A stretch of DNA of 64,000 nt from Rhabdophis nuchalis (GCA_039707465.1 CM077651.1:19041519-19105518), one strand, 5' to 3'. Positions 23,116 to 36,060 are shown, counted from the stretch's first letter. A program made the numbers and translations. Notes: generated by a model from the letters alone, not told the origin.

Positions 23116-23159
23116 AACTGAGGTTGTACCACCTAATGTTGATCAGGAATGGATAGTTA

Positions 23160-23461
23160 TGTCAGGGAAATACTTTAAGAGCTGACCAACAGCTACAATG
23201 ATGTAAGGCAGGGAGTGTCAGCAAGGTTTTTGGGCTGATATGACTTTAAGAGGCTGTATATATAAGAGAGGCCCTGTGAGGGTGTCCCTCTCTCCATGTG
23301 TACTTCCATGCTATAGTTGATGATTGATTGTCTGCCTTTGCCTAGTACGTTTATGTATATATATTCCTTGTAGATAAACCACTATTTGAAAGACAAACCT
23401 CTGTTTACTGTATTTTGCTCCTGGATTGTCTCAAAACAGTCACACTGTGTGGAGTCTGACA
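23160..23461 (+). mobile_element. Probable solo LTR
   Basis: Starts TGTCAGGG and ends GTCTGACA, giving a 6-bp inverted terminus. A TATA box GTATATATAAGAG lies at 23256-23268. U5-like sequence with GATAAACC (23374-23381) follows. Flanks agree at only 3 of 5 bases, so the target duplication is weak. Family uncertain. Confidence 0.6.
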
Positions 23462-26400
23462 TCTTATAACAACATTCAAAACATTCAGCTACCCAGAGGT
23501 GTCTACAGGGATGGATGACGCTACAATACAGGTTCTACCTTATTTGTATGCAAGCTGTAACATTAAACAAACATGCATGATTGAGCTTGAGCACAGTAGT
23601 TGGGCTGGATCTTATAAAGGTTTTGCTTGTATTGTTCACTGGTGGAAGCTAATACAAAATCACACTCCAACTAAATAACTTCATAAACTGACATCATTAG
23701 TATAAATGAAGCAGGATTTGATTACAGTACTACAACCGCCGCCTTCACATCTCTAACTATCTCTCCCCACTTCCTCACCCAACCTCACACAGTATTCTTG
23801 AGGCCATCCTCACCCATGGACTGAATTTTTAAACTGAGTGCTGCAAGTGGTCTTGGGAACATATTCTCAATTAGTTTATGTAGAAGGCAGTCATTGTAGT
23901 CTAATGAACAAGCTGTTAGAATGTGGAGACCTTGGTCTGGGTCCCCATTCAACCTTGAAGCTTGCAAGAGATAGAATTGCTTGCTTCATCTTAAGTAAAT
24001 GTTGAAATGAAATTGGAAGGACCAGCTGAAACAATAAAACTGCTGGTGTCCTGAATAATGGTTGAGAACCCAAGTTGAGTTTATGTAAGTATGATTGTGC
24101 AAACAACATTAACTGCATATTTTCAAAGGAAAAGCAACATCAAATGGCCCAAGCCAAGACTGGAAATGGATGATATGACTCAGAATAAAGTCATGCTCTG
24201 TTGTAATTAAAGCTCATGAGCATAGTAATTGTAGGTTTATGGAAATATTGTTTTGGAGGAATTTTATAAATGTCACTATATTAGCAACTTTTTTTTTCTA
24301 CAGCCACAACCAGTCTTCTACAATCTCTCTGTACTATCTATTTAAAGCCACTGTGTAGTAAATTGCACCAGAACCATCCAGGAACAATTTCCCTAAAGCT
24401 TTGAAATTCAATATCATAACTGCAAAAAAATTGTGAAAGCATAGTTGTAGAGTTTATCCTTCAGTGCCCTCTGTGACACGATCCATTTACAGAAGAGATT
24501 TTGTCATCATCAGTTCATCTTGCTATCCATTCTCATCAGTAGTTCTTTAGAATCTTAGAGGCGTTTATAGTGCAGACAGTTGAGATCCTTTAAAAGTCAA
24601 TATACGGCATTTGTATCTTGAAACTGAGATATTAAATATCTGGGGTGAAAAGAAAAGAAAAAAAAATGTAACAGAATCTGCAAACTTTTGCTGAATAAGG
24701 CAGAAGTGAATGTAGGGTGAGTAGGACCATGTCCCACAAATGAATAAAAGTTTTGGCTTTCTTTTTCAGTTGTTATTGTTGCTTTTGGTCTCCAGTAATT
24801 TTCCTTTCTTTTCTTTCTTTTCTTTCTTTTTTCTTTTTTGTTTTCCTCAGACGTCTGACTGCTAAGTACAGTAATATTGCTAAGACCTGGTCTGTACAGT
24901 CAGCACACCATCAAAAGCCACATTTAAAATAAAAACAAATAAAAAAATTGTTCATCACACAGTAGTCTAGACTAAAAGTAAAATTGGTTTCTAGCTTTAT
25001 TCTGCTTTGAGAATTACATTTATAGATGGTCCCCTGTCTACCAATCTTTTCAAAGTCTATTTTCATTTTGCCTTTCTCTAAATAGTAGCTTTGGGAGAAG
25101 AATGTAAGAGTTACATTGATTACCTTGAAAAATGTTAGCCTGAAAGAATGGCTGACCCAAGACCTACTAAATCTCATGGCTAAACAGATTTGAACCAAGG
25201 TTTCCATATTCTAAGTTCAACTGTCAGTTCTCTGGATCATAATATTTTTTTTTCTCTTTTTAGAGTCTAAACTGAGAGCTACACACAGCCTTTGATCTAA
25301 TGTTCCAGATCTCTAGCTGACTCCATGAGGAAAAGTTACAGAATTATACTTATAACTATTGTGAAGAATATTGGAAACCATTTTTCTGTATCTTTCTTTC
25401 TTCTTTTTTCCTACGCTTCTTCACCTTATTTTTCCTTAACTTTTTCTTTCTGTTAGGTTTCTTATTCTTTTTTCTTCTTTACATTAATTTGATTTAGTTT
25501 TTATTTCCTATTTTAACAGTTTCAATTTAAAAAAATCATATTTTAAAAAGAAAGAATAAAAGTGAGTAAGATAGGGCTGGAAAAGAAAGCTCTGAGATAA
25601 GATGGAGAATTTTGCTTTACTATTTATCTACATACTTATTTTTTTATTTATTACATTTCTTTGATGCCCAACTCACAGTGATGTGATTTTTATTCCTACT
25701 GATTGCAAAGTTAAATCCAACTCATTGTGGGATACAACTGCTTATGAAAATAGATTGTTCTAAAAACTTATTTTAATATACACAGGCTTCTATCACACAT
25801 GGGCATCCAATTTCCCAAAGGACTTTAAGACAATCCCACCAAAGGGGCATAATTAGGATAATGCCATATGGAATTAAAAACTACTATATTGGTGTCTCTG
25901 ACCTATAAAATTAATTTAATCCACATCATTTATCCATATATACCACAGCTACCTTGAAATGATTTGAGTTTGGCAGTTTGCCATTTTCCTCTCTCATACA
26001 GAAATCACTATCAATCACTTCAATTAAACTCAAATATTCTCCCTCTTCCTTCTACTTACAATGCCAAAAAAAGTTTGAAAAACAAGATGGATGTAGAGAA
26101 AAGGATATCTACAGTGAGAAGCAAAGGAAAAATAAAAAGGGAATAAAAGGGGGAGAAGAGGAAGAATGAGAAGGGAGAGGAGGAGAAGGAGAGAAAGACT
26201 AGGCAGAAAAAACTTTGTTTAGCTGCTATGAAAAAGGTTAAATTAATCAGGCAATGAATCCAGCTCTAGCTATGGCCACTTTTCAGGTTAATCTTCAAGA
26301 CAACCAGGTTGTAATTCTACCCTTTCATTTATTTTCAGAGTGTCTTTCTTACTCTCGATGGATGTAAAAGTTGGGTTGCAAAAATCTGGAAAAACTCCAA

Positions 26401-26589
26401 AAGGGCAGCCAAAGTTGGATTGAGTCATTCTAACTTATACCAAATGAAAGAAAACACTTTCTTTCATTGACTTTAAGATTTATCTCATTCTTTCATTTTA
26501 GACCTGCATGTTAAACCAAGGAAAATGGTGGGGACTATTTTTATTTCTTTTCTCCTGCAGTTTTTGCTAAGCCGACCTATAAATGACTT
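23462..26589. other. No recognisable gene or repeat
   Basis: About 3.1 kb of unique-looking AT-rich sequence with short CT-rich runs (24800-24845, 25380-25480) and a GA-rich run (26105-26200). No exon with plausible splice context seen. Confidence 0.55.
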
Positions 26590-26599
26590 GTTCAGCAGC

Positions 26600-27153
26600 C
26601 CCAGGGCAGGGCATAGTACTTCACAGAAGGCGTAACTTCTATATCAATCCCATATTCATGTGTGATCACCCACAGATCAAGAGTCCTCTCAGGCCAAATG
26701 GCACTGTTTTTGACCATGGTTGACTGACCAATTTGAGCTTTTTGTGAGGAAGAAGGAAATCTGCAATGCCTACACAGAACTGAGTGATCCATTTCAGCTT
26801 TTTGAAGACCAAGCTAAGGCAAAAGCTGCTGGTGATGATGAGGCAATGTTTATCGATGAGAACTTCTGCATGGCTCTGGAGTATGGGCTGCCTCCCACAG
26901 CTGGTTGGGGCATGGGCATTGACCATCTTACCATGTTCCTGACTGATTCAAAAAATATTGCTGCTGATTCCTGCCATGAAGCCTGAAGACAAGAAGAAAG
27001 ATCCATTGTCAGATTCTAGTGAGGGAACTTCCACTCCAGCAGCTTGTACGAGAAACATGGAGCACAGGGAAAGACATCTCTAGATTTCAACAGGCATGGG
27101 CCACGTTTTTTTTCTCCAGCCATGAATAAATGAAGTCTGTAATTTAAAAAAAG
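26600..27153 (+). pseudogene. KARS1: Processed pseudogene of lysyl-tRNA synthetase
   Basis: The frame 26720-26986 matches the C-terminal catalytic region of cytosolic lysyl-tRNA synthetase: [17 protein letters not shown], then [20 protein letters not shown], and GWGMGID of class II motif 3. The conserved arginine after GWGMGID is histidine here. Upstream (26650-26700) residues like NPIFMCDHPQI are readable in another frame. About three codons are missing near 26800 and a frameshifting deletion near 26963 moves the tail out of frame (PAMKPEDKK readable at 26972-26998). The 3' UTR follows with AATAAA at 27125 and an A-rich end at 27146-27152. No introns, 5'-truncated: a retrocopy, not expressed protein. 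Confidence 0.9.
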
Positions 27154-27220
27154 AAGAAGAGGTAACTTTGATAGAGATGCCCTACCTTGATATTAGGACG
27201 AATGGTCATCAATGAAACTA

Positions 27221-27456
27221 TCCTGTTTCCCCGAAAATAAGACCTCACTGGATAACAAGCCCAATCCGGCTTTTGTGTGCATGTGCTAAATAAGCCCTCC
27301 CAAAAAAATATAGCAATGCAGCAGCAGCCATGAGGTAACCACACTCACCGCCCCCTGCACCTCAAAAATAATAAGACCTCCCCGAAAATAAGGCCAAGTG
27401 CTTATTTCGGGGGTCAAAAGAAAATAAGATCCTGTCTTATTTTCGGGGAAACACGG
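27221..27456. mobile_element. Tc1/mariner-like MITE
   Basis: Inverted ends CCTGTTTCCCCGAAAATAAG and CTTATTTTCGGGGAAACACG with TA on both sides (27219-27220, 27457-27458). CCCCGAAAATAAGGCC motif is repeated inside. Second copy at 32431-32683. Confidence 0.8.
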
Positions 27457-27458
27457 TA

Positions 27459-28021
27459 CTATATAGGTTTTAACAAAATGTGATTCAACTGGAATTCTTT
27501 ATAAGAGATTAAAGCTGAGGGTACATTGTTTTTATGGATAGCTCAGACCATGAACAATCAAATGCCCCTCCATTGCTAAAATGGGGCTTTTCCTCTTAAT
27601 TGGTATTGTCACAAAGAAATATTTTTATTACTATTTTTCAAAAATAACTTGAATGTTTTAAGGAATCATTGACCCTGTTCTGCAATAAATAAATAACTAA
27701 ATAACTAAATAAAAGGTACATGACAAAAGAAACACAAATCCAAAAAGTAGTAACAGTTTTTGGGTAGCCAATTGTGTGTATTTGTGCAACGCAGCAGAGT
27801 GTTCAGTAACTTTTTATTGATTCCTTTGCCTATTTATTATTTAATTTCAGGGTTATAGGTCACTCTAATCAATTCCTTCGGAGTGATGTAAAATTTCCCC
27901 AATCCATAATTTTGGAGTTAAAATAAACAGAACAAATTTAATTAAAAAGTCGTTCAAATTTAACATTTAAAAATGTACATTGAGAATTCACATATAAAAC
28001 TGGGCATCTGGAATATACAGT

Positions 28022-28022
<1 letters not shown>
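27459..28022. other. No recognisable gene or repeat
   Basis: Nothing assignable. Confidence 0.6.

Positions 28023-28023
<1 letters not shown>

Positions 28024-28057
<34 letters not shown>
28024..28057. repeat. (TG)n microsatellite
   Basis: About 16 TG units. Confidence 0.95.
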
Positions 28058-28059
<2 letters not shown>

Positions 28060-28061
<2 letters not shown>

Positions 28062-28544
28062 GTGAGTGTACACTCACACATTCATTGATTTCTGACTCAG
28101 AACAGAACTATACTGCCAGGAACTGCCCCAATCTCCTTTGAGTTCTCAGTCACTACAGCCTGTTGAGTTGCCACCAAGATAACGGGAGGCAAAGCAAAAG
28201 AAACTTCAGCATTTGCCCTTGAAACAAAAGGGTATGTTGATTAATTAATTAATTCCAGTTTGATACAACTTCCATAACTTTGGGTCGCAAAGTATCGGTG
28301 ACAATTCATATGAATCAGCAGCCAATACTACTGCAGCTAAGGATATCTTGAGCCTGTTTCTCTCACAAGCTCAGGGCAAAGTGTGGCTCACTGGATTAAT
28401 TGCAAGATAATTTAATTTTTTGGTGGGGAGGGGTAGTTGCAAAGCAATGGACAAATAGTAAAACAGCAGCTCCAGATGAAGTGGTGAAGATGTCCAGTTG
28501 GTGGCCAGCTGTTACTAAATTAGAAGCAGCATTGTATTCCATTA
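28060..28544. other. No recognisable gene or repeat
   Basis: Nothing assignable. Confidence 0.6.
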
Positions 28545-28552
28545 TTTTAGAA

Positions 28553-28687
28553 CAGGGGTCCCCAACCTTTGCAACTTTAAGTCTGAAGGACTTCAGCTCC
28601 CAGACTTCTCCAGCCAGCTTTGCTGGCTGGAGAATTCTGGGAGCTGAAGTCCTTCAGACTTAAAGTTGCAAAGGTTGGAGACCCCTG
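28553..28687. mobile_element. Palindromic hAT MITE, intact TSD
   Basis: 135 bp with ends CAGGGGTCCCCAACC and GTTGGAGACCCCTG, near-perfect palindrome. Identical 8-bp flanks TTTTAGAA (28545-28552, 28688-28695). Confidence 0.95.
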
Positions 28688-28695
28688 TTTTAGAA

Positions 28696-29557
28696 GATCT
28701 GCACTTGTCTAAGACTATAATAAAGTTTTGATTTGATAATTCAGATCTGAATATGGTTAAAAATGTAAAACAGCTACTCTTTCTCCCTAGTCTTGTTTTC
28801 CACATAGTCTCTCAATGGTGACCATTCTGAATTAGCACCCAAATCACCACTAGGAACACCAAACAAATGAAACAAACAACACCATTTGTTGATGTTACCA
28901 GTTCTCTATTCTTGTTTGTTGATGAAGAAGTTCATATAGCAAATCAGATATGGGGGGAAAAATTCTGTAATTGACGTATTGTAAAGGAGATCCTTACCTT
29001 AATTTGAGAGGTTTCGGCTGTATTTTTCACTTGTGCTAATGTAATGTTTTCAGTGTTAACTGAACTGGGTCCAAGTAGATATTTAATAGTGTGATGGCTA
29101 TAACATGGTTTAGTTGGTAATAGTATGAATCTTTCCATGTTTTAGAGATTCCAAAGCAGCTTAAAGGTGCTGTAACATTATATGAAGGTTACAGAGACAG
29201 GATAAAAAACTATCAATCTAGTGTGCCAAATGGTTTCTTTAAATAGCAACTCTCTAAGTTATGCATATTAAGACATATATTTACATTAGTGGGTACTGTT
29301 TTTTCCCCCTCTTCCTGTTTGCTTTTGTAGTGATATATGGCAATACTTAAACCACTTCTCCAATCAGTACAATCTAATTTAAATAAATGTAAGGATGGTT
29401 TTAGGTCTAAAAGAATGTGGGGAGATCTATCCATAAACTCTCTTGGTTCCATGGATTCATTCAATTAAGGATATTGTGTCCCATTACTTATTTCTGACTG
29501 TGAGCCTATTGGCAATGCTTAATCTCAATGGTGATTTAAAACTGGCTTTATTGTCAT
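28696..29557. other. No recognisable gene or repeat
   Basis: Nothing assignable. Confidence 0.6.
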
Positions 29558-29927
29558 TGTCCCTTAGCAGTAATAAGGAGTTGAGAAAACAGCCAAGTAA
29601 CAATTCTCCCTGAGATAGAATTAGTAAGTTTTATTAGAGAAAGGTCAAAGTGGGAACACAAGGATGCTGGCAAGAAATTTTCCTTCAGATATGGAATGCA
29701 TATATAAATAATTCAAGGGCATTAGAATTCAGTTTCTTCTCCTATGCCTTCAATATCAAGGGAAGGATTTCAGTCTCTTTAGCAAAAGTAAGCTAATTAG
29801 ACATTGCTATTGCTTATCTAAGAAGATAAGTTGGTCAGTTTACAAAGCCTACTATCCACATTACTCTCATCCCTAAGTGCTTATCATGGTAAGGGATGCT
29901 CCTGGAGGAAATAAGCAAAGCATAACA
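29558..29927 (-). mobile_element. Possible LTR
   Basis: On the minus strand the segment runs from TGTTATGC to AGGGACA and includes TAATAAAAC (plus 29625-29633) followed by an LTR-like U5 texture. No clear TATA box and no target duplication, so this is tentative. Confidence 0.3.
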
Positions 29928-29950
29928 AGAGTTTACTTTATACCCACACT

Positions 29951-30150
29951 CAGAGGTGATATTCAGCCGGTTCAGACTGGTTCACCTGAATTGGTAGTGC
30001 AAATTGTAGGTGGGCCTGCTCTGTGCTGTCCAATTTAGGCATGTTTTCAAGCCAAAACGCATGCGCAGAAGGCCGAGGGCATGTGTGGATGGGGCATGTG
30101 CACTCGCATTTGTGAACTGGTAGAGAAAGTAAGTGAATACCACTTTTTAT
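29951..30150. mobile_element. hAT-like non-autonomous element
   Basis: Starts CAGAGGTGATATTCAGCCGG and contains GCATGCGCAGAAGGCCGAG, matching the element at 9070-9281. Its right end runs into the tail of the next L2, which truncates it. Confidence 0.6.
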
Positions 30151-31040
30151 TTTTTTATTATTTAAATTTCTATACCGCCCTTCTCCCTTCCGGGACTCAG
30201 GGCCGTGTACAGGCAGCAATAAAATCAATGATAAAAAATACATGAAATATATATTTTAAAATGTATTAAATAATACGCCTGTACTAAAACCATTAATGAA
30301 ACCTACTAAAACCATTTAAAAATTATGCCAGGCCGGCCGCACGAAATAAATAGGTCTTCAAAGCCCGACGGAAGAGGCGCAGGTCTGTGGTCGTGTGTAG
30401 TTTGGTGGGTAGGTCATTCCAGAGGGCAGGAGCTGCCACAGAGAAGGCTCTCCCCCTGGGGGTCACCAGCCAACATTGCCTGGCCGACGGCACCCTGAGG
30501 AGGCCCTCTCCGTGGGAGCGCACTGGTCGGTGGGAGGTATTTGATGGCAGGAGGCGGTTTTGCAGGTAACCAGATCCCTTGCCATGGGGCGCTTTAAAGG
30601 TAGTTACTAATACCCTGAAGCGCACCCGGAAAGCCACAGGCAGCCAGTGCAGCTTGCGCAGGAGAGGTGTCACATGGGAGCATCTAGGAGCTCCCAGGAT
30701 CCCCCGCACAGCCGCATTCTGAACTAACTGGAGCCTCTGGGTGCACTTCAAGGGAAGCCCCATGTACAGAGCATTGCAGTAGTCCAGGCAGGAGATGACG
30801 AGGGCTTGAGTGACCGTGCGTAAAACATCACAATCCAGAAAGGGGTGCAACTGGCGTATCAGGCGAACCTGTTAAAAGGCCCCCCCTGGCCATGGCTGTC
30901 ATATGATCTTCTAGCGACAGCTGAGAGTCCTGGAGGATGCCCAAGTTGCGAGCCCTCTCTGTGGGGGCCAAAGACTCGCCCCCAATAGCCAGAGCTGGCA
31001 CCAACTGGCTATATCGTGCCACCGGAAGCGACCATGCTGT
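30150..31040 (-). mobile_element. L2-type LINE, 3' half-kilobase of ORF2 and UTR
   Basis: Minus-strand copy with the TTTCTATACCGCCCTTCTCC tail block (30168-30187), a 175-codon open frame 30323-30850 (CLDYCNALYMGLP, KLHWLPVAFRVRF, PALWNDLPT) and an upstream part in another frame (30828-31049), so at least one frameshift. 5'-truncated near 31040. Confidence 0.85.
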
Positions 31041-31139
31041 AAAGATCATCCCATATATTCAGCTAAAGAGGTAGGCACCTATATACAGCAGCAAGGAAAT
31101 AGGAAGGTGCTAGAACTGGGTGAAGGCTGCTTACTGTAA

Positions 31140-31300
31140 TGACAAAGGCACCACTTCAGACTGTGTGGGAGAAGTCAATAGTAAATTACTCTGGTATTTT
31201 ACAAAAAAGCTCACTAGGACAGACAAGATAAAGTGATTGTTGATATAGTGCCAAATGATATACCCCTGAGGTCAACTGAGAAAGATTTGGAGATCTTTCA
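31140..31300 (+). mobile_element. Non-LTR retrotransposon fragment, possibly Bov-B
   Basis: ACAAGATAAAGTGATTGTTG (31223-31242) with the following TATAGTGCCAAATGAT and CTCAGG-like block resembles interior sequence of squamate Bov-B LINEs. From memory only; the frame is broken. Confidence 0.35.
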
Positions 31301-32428
31301 AAGCAGTAATGGTATTTATTGCACAGCTCAATTGAAACCTAGTTGCTGATGCTACAATGTAGGAAAATACAATATAAAGTTGCAAGTAGAGGATTACAGT
31401 GGAATGTAAGAACACTGTAAAGTCAACTAAGTAAACAATAAAATGAATCAATTCCAAATTGACAGCTTACATTTGAATCAATTGAAATGGACTGGAAATG
31501 GAGTCTTTTAGACGATCATAGTATTTATTACTCAGGACCTCACCACCAATGTCAACTGGATTTCATGGACAACATTTTAGTATCATAGTAATGTGGGTTT
31601 TATACCCAAACCACTGATACAGAAGAGGTAAATTGTAGGTTGACTCCAAATTCGATGTAATATACAAGCAAAATGACTTTGCATCTTGACATTGGAGTGC
31701 CCAAATTGAAAATAATCAGTAGAAAAGGAGTTGTATCATATTAACTACCACAAAACTCACTGTGAATATAAATTAACAGAATAGTTAATTAAACCTAATG
31801 TTCACACACAGAGAAAGACTTGAAATACATTTTATGTATTTTTATGCAGCTAATCATAACAAAACTATTGAAATATAATTAGAGGGACTTATGAAGTTTA
31901 GGGATAATCAAACTGCTATTGGAAGTTTGACCTTGTCTATTATTTTTCTATTTTGTGTTGCATCAACAGGACTGCTAATATGGTTCTTAATTGTGGTATA
32001 TTAAGGAGTGTATCTATTTTTCTTGCCTGTATTATATGTTATTTATTAAAATATCTATTAAGACTCTACATTTGTGAAATTTTCCACTTTGGGGGTTAGT
32101 CAAATCATTGTACTGAGGTTAATCAAAGTATTGTACAATATTAGAAAGAAAATTGTACATACAGTTTGCAGCAATGGAAAACTGAAATCTTATTTGACAA
32201 TGTCATTTTAACATTTTATCAAAGAATAAAAAATATTAAGTGATAAGTTCAGCATCTTTCTAGTTTTTCTATTTATAATATGATTTATGTATTTTTTTCA
32301 TTTCTTTTTATTGACTAACTTATCGATGTTGCAATTTTGCTGATCCTTTAAATAAGTCCTTTTTATAAATATTTAAAAATGTAAATGTAAGAATGCCATT
32401 TCTTAATCATTATGGCTTTCTTTTTTAC
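31301..32428. other. No recognisable gene or repeat
   Basis: AT-rich; nothing assignable. Confidence 0.55.
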
Positions 32429-32430
32429 TA

Positions 32431-32683
32431 CCCTGTTTCCCTGAAAATAAGACCTCCCTGGATAATCAGCCCAATCAGGGTTTGAGTGCATGTGCTAAAA
32501 TAAGCCCTCCCCTGAAAATAAGCCCTCCTCGAAAATGTTGCAACACAGCAGAAGCCATGAGGTGACCACACTCTCCACCTTCTGCACCTCAAAAATAATA
32601 AGACCTCCCTGAAAATAAGGCCAAGTGCTTATTTCGAGGGTCAAAAGAAAATAAGACCCTGTCTTATTTTCAGGGAAATATGG
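32431..32683. mobile_element. Tc1/mariner-like MITE
   Basis: Ends CCCTGTTTCCCTGAAAATAA and TTATTTTCAGGGAAATATGG flanked by TA (32429-32430, 32684-32685). Same family as 27221-27456. Confidence 0.8.
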
Positions 32684-32685
32684 TA

Positions 32686-33184
32686 ATAGTAAAATATTAG
32701 CTAATGGAGAAAAATAAATGGGATTTATTATGCAGTCTTTTAAACTGTTATATATTTCATTAAACAATATTATGCTTTGCCATCTATCAAATCAGCCTGG
32801 CAATTAAAGAGAGAATTTTTGGAACTACATTAAGGATTTTAAAATTTACTGACTTAAAAATTATGAACATGCTCCAAGCAAGAAAGAATCAGAATATCTT
32901 GAATAACTTCTAAAGGTTGTCAAAGCAAATTATAAAATTTCATTACAATTAGCCTTTTCTCCCTCAAGTTTCCTTTCACTGCCAGTTGCCCTGAGGAGTG
33001 ACTAAGAATATTCTTCCATGCCGCCAACATCTTAATATTCCTGTTCACTTTCTCAGGTCAGAATTAATGGTTTCTCAGCAGATTAAAAAAAGAAAAGTAA
33101 AATTGCTTTAAGAAATTTAATATTACTCTATAGATGTTTATTCTTTCATCTGATAAGAAGGACACCCTCATATGATCATAACAG
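32686..33184. other. No recognisable gene or repeat
   Basis: Nothing assignable. Confidence 0.6.
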
Positions 33185-33470
33185 AACAGAATAGAAGTGG
33201 GAAGGGACCATAGAGGTCTTCTAGTCTAACCCCCTCCTCAGGCAAGAAGCCCTGTACCATTTCAGACAAATGGTTGTCCAATTTCTTCTTAAAAACTCCC
33301 AGTGTTGGAGCATTCACAACTTCTGGAGGCAAGGTGTTCCACAGATTAATTGTTCTGTCAGGAATTTGTCCTTAGTTCTAGGTTTCTCTCCTTGGTTAGT
33401 TAGTTTCCACCCATTGCTTCTTGTCCTGTTTTGGAGAATAGGTTGACTCCCTCTTCTTTGTGGCAAGAAA
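33185..33470 (-). mobile_element. CR1 LINE 3' end
   Basis: Reverse complement of the CR1 terminus: GAAGGGACCATAGAGGTCTT at 33202, CCCAGTGTTGGAGCATTCAC, then the codons for KERNLE-like residues out to GACTCCCTCTTCTTTGTGGC. Small indels break the frame. Confidence 0.85.
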
Positions 33471-34534
33471 GACAGGCAAGCTGTAGCTGCCCTTTACTCC
33501 ATCACACACAGTATATAAACAAACATCTCATGTGATCTAGATTTATGAATATGAATTGAAAAATTAGGTTCACTTGGTAAAACAGGAAGAAACCAATAGG
33601 TTTTCTTTGTGAGAACTGTAACATATTAATTTGACAAAAAGAACAGCCTTTGATTTTACACAGATACCTTACTCTTACTGTCTAGCTGCAGATAGAAAGA
33701 AAAAGATTTGAAGAGCTTAAATAGAGTCTCATTTACTATCCTTTTAATGTACTTTGCATATTTTCTTTTGGACTCCTTTAGAAATATCCGACTTTTTTGA
33801 AATGTCCATTTGAAGTGTTCCTTAGATAGCTAATCTATAATTGCACAAAATATAATTGAACAATGATTGATTTACTATTAAGGCTGTGCTTTTAGTATGT
33901 ATTGGTGTGTGTCAGAATCTAAGAGCTAATTCTTTTGGGAGAAAAAAAGTTCTTTTCACAGAAGATTATGTGCTAAAGATAAACTATAAAAGATTAACAC
34001 AGGATTTGTTGCTCTAATTTATCTCAAGGGTACAAGAAAAAAAAATGTAATGAGCAAATCAAGGCTAAATGCATCTCCCAAAAATATTCTAAGATATGCT
34101 AGGTATAAAGATAAAATAAAAATGGCTTATGAAATACATCTGATGATCCTTAATATCTACTTTTCTCTATCATTTCTCAGACAATATATCAAATTGTTGC
34201 AACATTGCTATCTATTAAAACTAGAAATTTCAAAGTAAATCCTTTTATGGTTATAAGATTTTTTTTGATTTTGAAAAATTACTGTCCAATTTCATCTAGA
34301 AAGCCACTTCAAGGTTTTTCAGTTTCTTCCTATTAAACAGGCTGAAAAGATGACATTATTTGAAGAGCTGCATTAAATTTAAAAGATGGAGTCCTAAAAA
34401 CTGCTATTTTCCCCTCTTCCCCCGGATTCTCATTGATACATGAATAAAGGCTGCTTTAATAAATAGCAGAAAAGCCTAAGGCAATTATTTCCCTTTTTTA
34501 AAGAGGACATAATTTTAATACTTATTCCTTAAAT
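33471..34534. other. No recognisable gene or repeat
   Basis: AT-rich; nothing assignable. Confidence 0.6.
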
Positions 34535-34620
34535 TCATATACTGTGCCATCTTGGTGACTCCAGACAGTTTACAACAATCAAAGTACAACCAAACATCTG
34601 TAATGAAAATAATTAGTATT
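34535..34620 (-). mobile_element. Old L2-type 3' tail
   Basis: ATACTGTGCCATCTTGGTGACTC-type sequence followed by GTTTACAACAATCAAAG resembles the CCGCCC...GGCGGTTTACA tail of L2 elements in reverse orientation. Short and diverged. Confidence 0.35.
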
Positions 34621-34868
34621 GAAATACCTGCAGGGGTTGCAGACCACTGGAAATGTCTTGATTTTCATCAAAAAACTATCCGGAATTTTAACAAACTTCT
34701 GGAAACTATTATGGAAGACTTGAGTCTCATCCCTAGAGGGAACATTCTTCAACTCTGGAAATCTGTATGCAGTGACATATACTGTAATGGGGCGATTTGT
34801 TTGAGGGTACAGGCAAGTCTAGAAATGTGGTGAGGTAGATCCTTGATTCTCAAAGGGAACCTCTACAT

Positions 34869-36052
34869 CAGAGGCGTCAAACTCAAGGCCTGTGGGACAG
34901 ATCTGGCCTGCAAGGTGCTTAGCTCTGTCCCGTGGGGCCACCCTGGAAGCAGCAAAAAAACAGTCTGAGGTGCCTTGGCCCAGCCCAGACCAACCCAGTG
35001 CTGTTCTACAACATGGTGGCGGCTGGCAGCATGTTGGAGGAATTAAAAAATGGAGCTCGGGAGAAGCACTCATGGCCCTTCCATGCACTGTTTTCACTGG
35101 CAGAGTAGTAGCAAAACAAACTACCAGCAAAAGTGGCATTTGATCACAAGGCAAGGAGGCATCAAGAAATAATTCCCCTTTTGCATTTGAGCATCCAAGA
35201 AGGGACAGGAAAGGAGAAAGAGGAAAGAGGAAAGAGAAAGACTGAGAAGGGAAGATGGGAAGAGAGCAAGGAAGGAAAAAGAACGAAAGGGGAGAAGGAA
35301 AAAGAAAGAAAGGAAAATAAAGAGGGGAGGAAAAATTAAAACATAGGAAGGAAGGAAGGAAGGAAGGAAGGAAGGAGATTATAATGAGAACGAGTGAGGG
35401 TCTGAGGAAAGTTCTGCCTTAGCACTCGGCCACCAGCAGTCCTACTGCTATTTCACCATTCCCTTGTCTCTTCCTCGTGACCTCTCCTGGTGGTATCCCA
35501 TCCTATCACTGAGGATGCTTTGGTTACAAAGCTGGGGCTCCTCATGTGGAGAGGGAGAGGGCCTCTCACACACTTTGCCATCCTGCACACACCATGAGCA
35601 GCCTGGCCAAGGAGAGTGAGCACAACAGCAGCAGCCTTGAGGAGGTAAGCGCAGCTGGGGACCCCCTCAGGAAAGTGGGGCTGTGCTGTGCTGTGGGGTC
35701 CCAGTGCCCTGGGACCTTGAGGGCCAGATTGGGCACTTACCATCTGCTACTGCCTAGGGCTCTGGACAGCCTGTGCAGTCCTCAGGCCATGAGGGTGCTC
35801 CTCATGGCCTGAGAGGGATGGCGAAGCTCCTTTGGAGGACAAGGGTTTGGCCCTCTCCCTTGACTCACCTTCTGCTAGAGACAATGGATCCCCCTCAGCC
35901 CTGCCCGGGCTACCAGAGACACCCCCTATATGAGTGACATCGAGCTGGCCATGCCCACCCTGACCACACCCACCCTGCCTTGCCCATCATCCCCCCCAAG
36001 GACAAACACAACCCTAATGCACCCCTCAATGAAATCAAGTTTGTCATTCCTG
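34869..36052. mobile_element. Long hAT-like non-autonomous element
   Basis: Left end CAGAGGCGTCAAACTC and right end AAGTTTGTCATTCCTG resemble the ends at 41676, 48396 and 60741. Flanking octamers match at only 5 of 8, so the pairing of these two ends is tentative. The 1.18-kb interior is GC-rich with a purine-rich block; no transposase recognised. Confidence 0.5.
35196..35376. repeat. Purine-rich tract ending in (GGAA)n
   Basis: Nearly all A and G on the plus strand, ending in about seven AGGA/GGAA units at 35345-35376. Confidence 0.85.
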
Positions 36053-36060
36053 ATCTAGAC

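Noticed and set aside
26625..27168. 14-bp direct repeat AGAAG..GTAACTT around the KARS1 retrocopy as target-site duplication
   Set aside because: The left copy may itself be KARS1 coding sequence, so the match cannot be told from chance.
34552..34833. 93-codon frame as a host exon
   Set aside because: No domain recognised, no splice context, and its start overlaps an old LINE tail.
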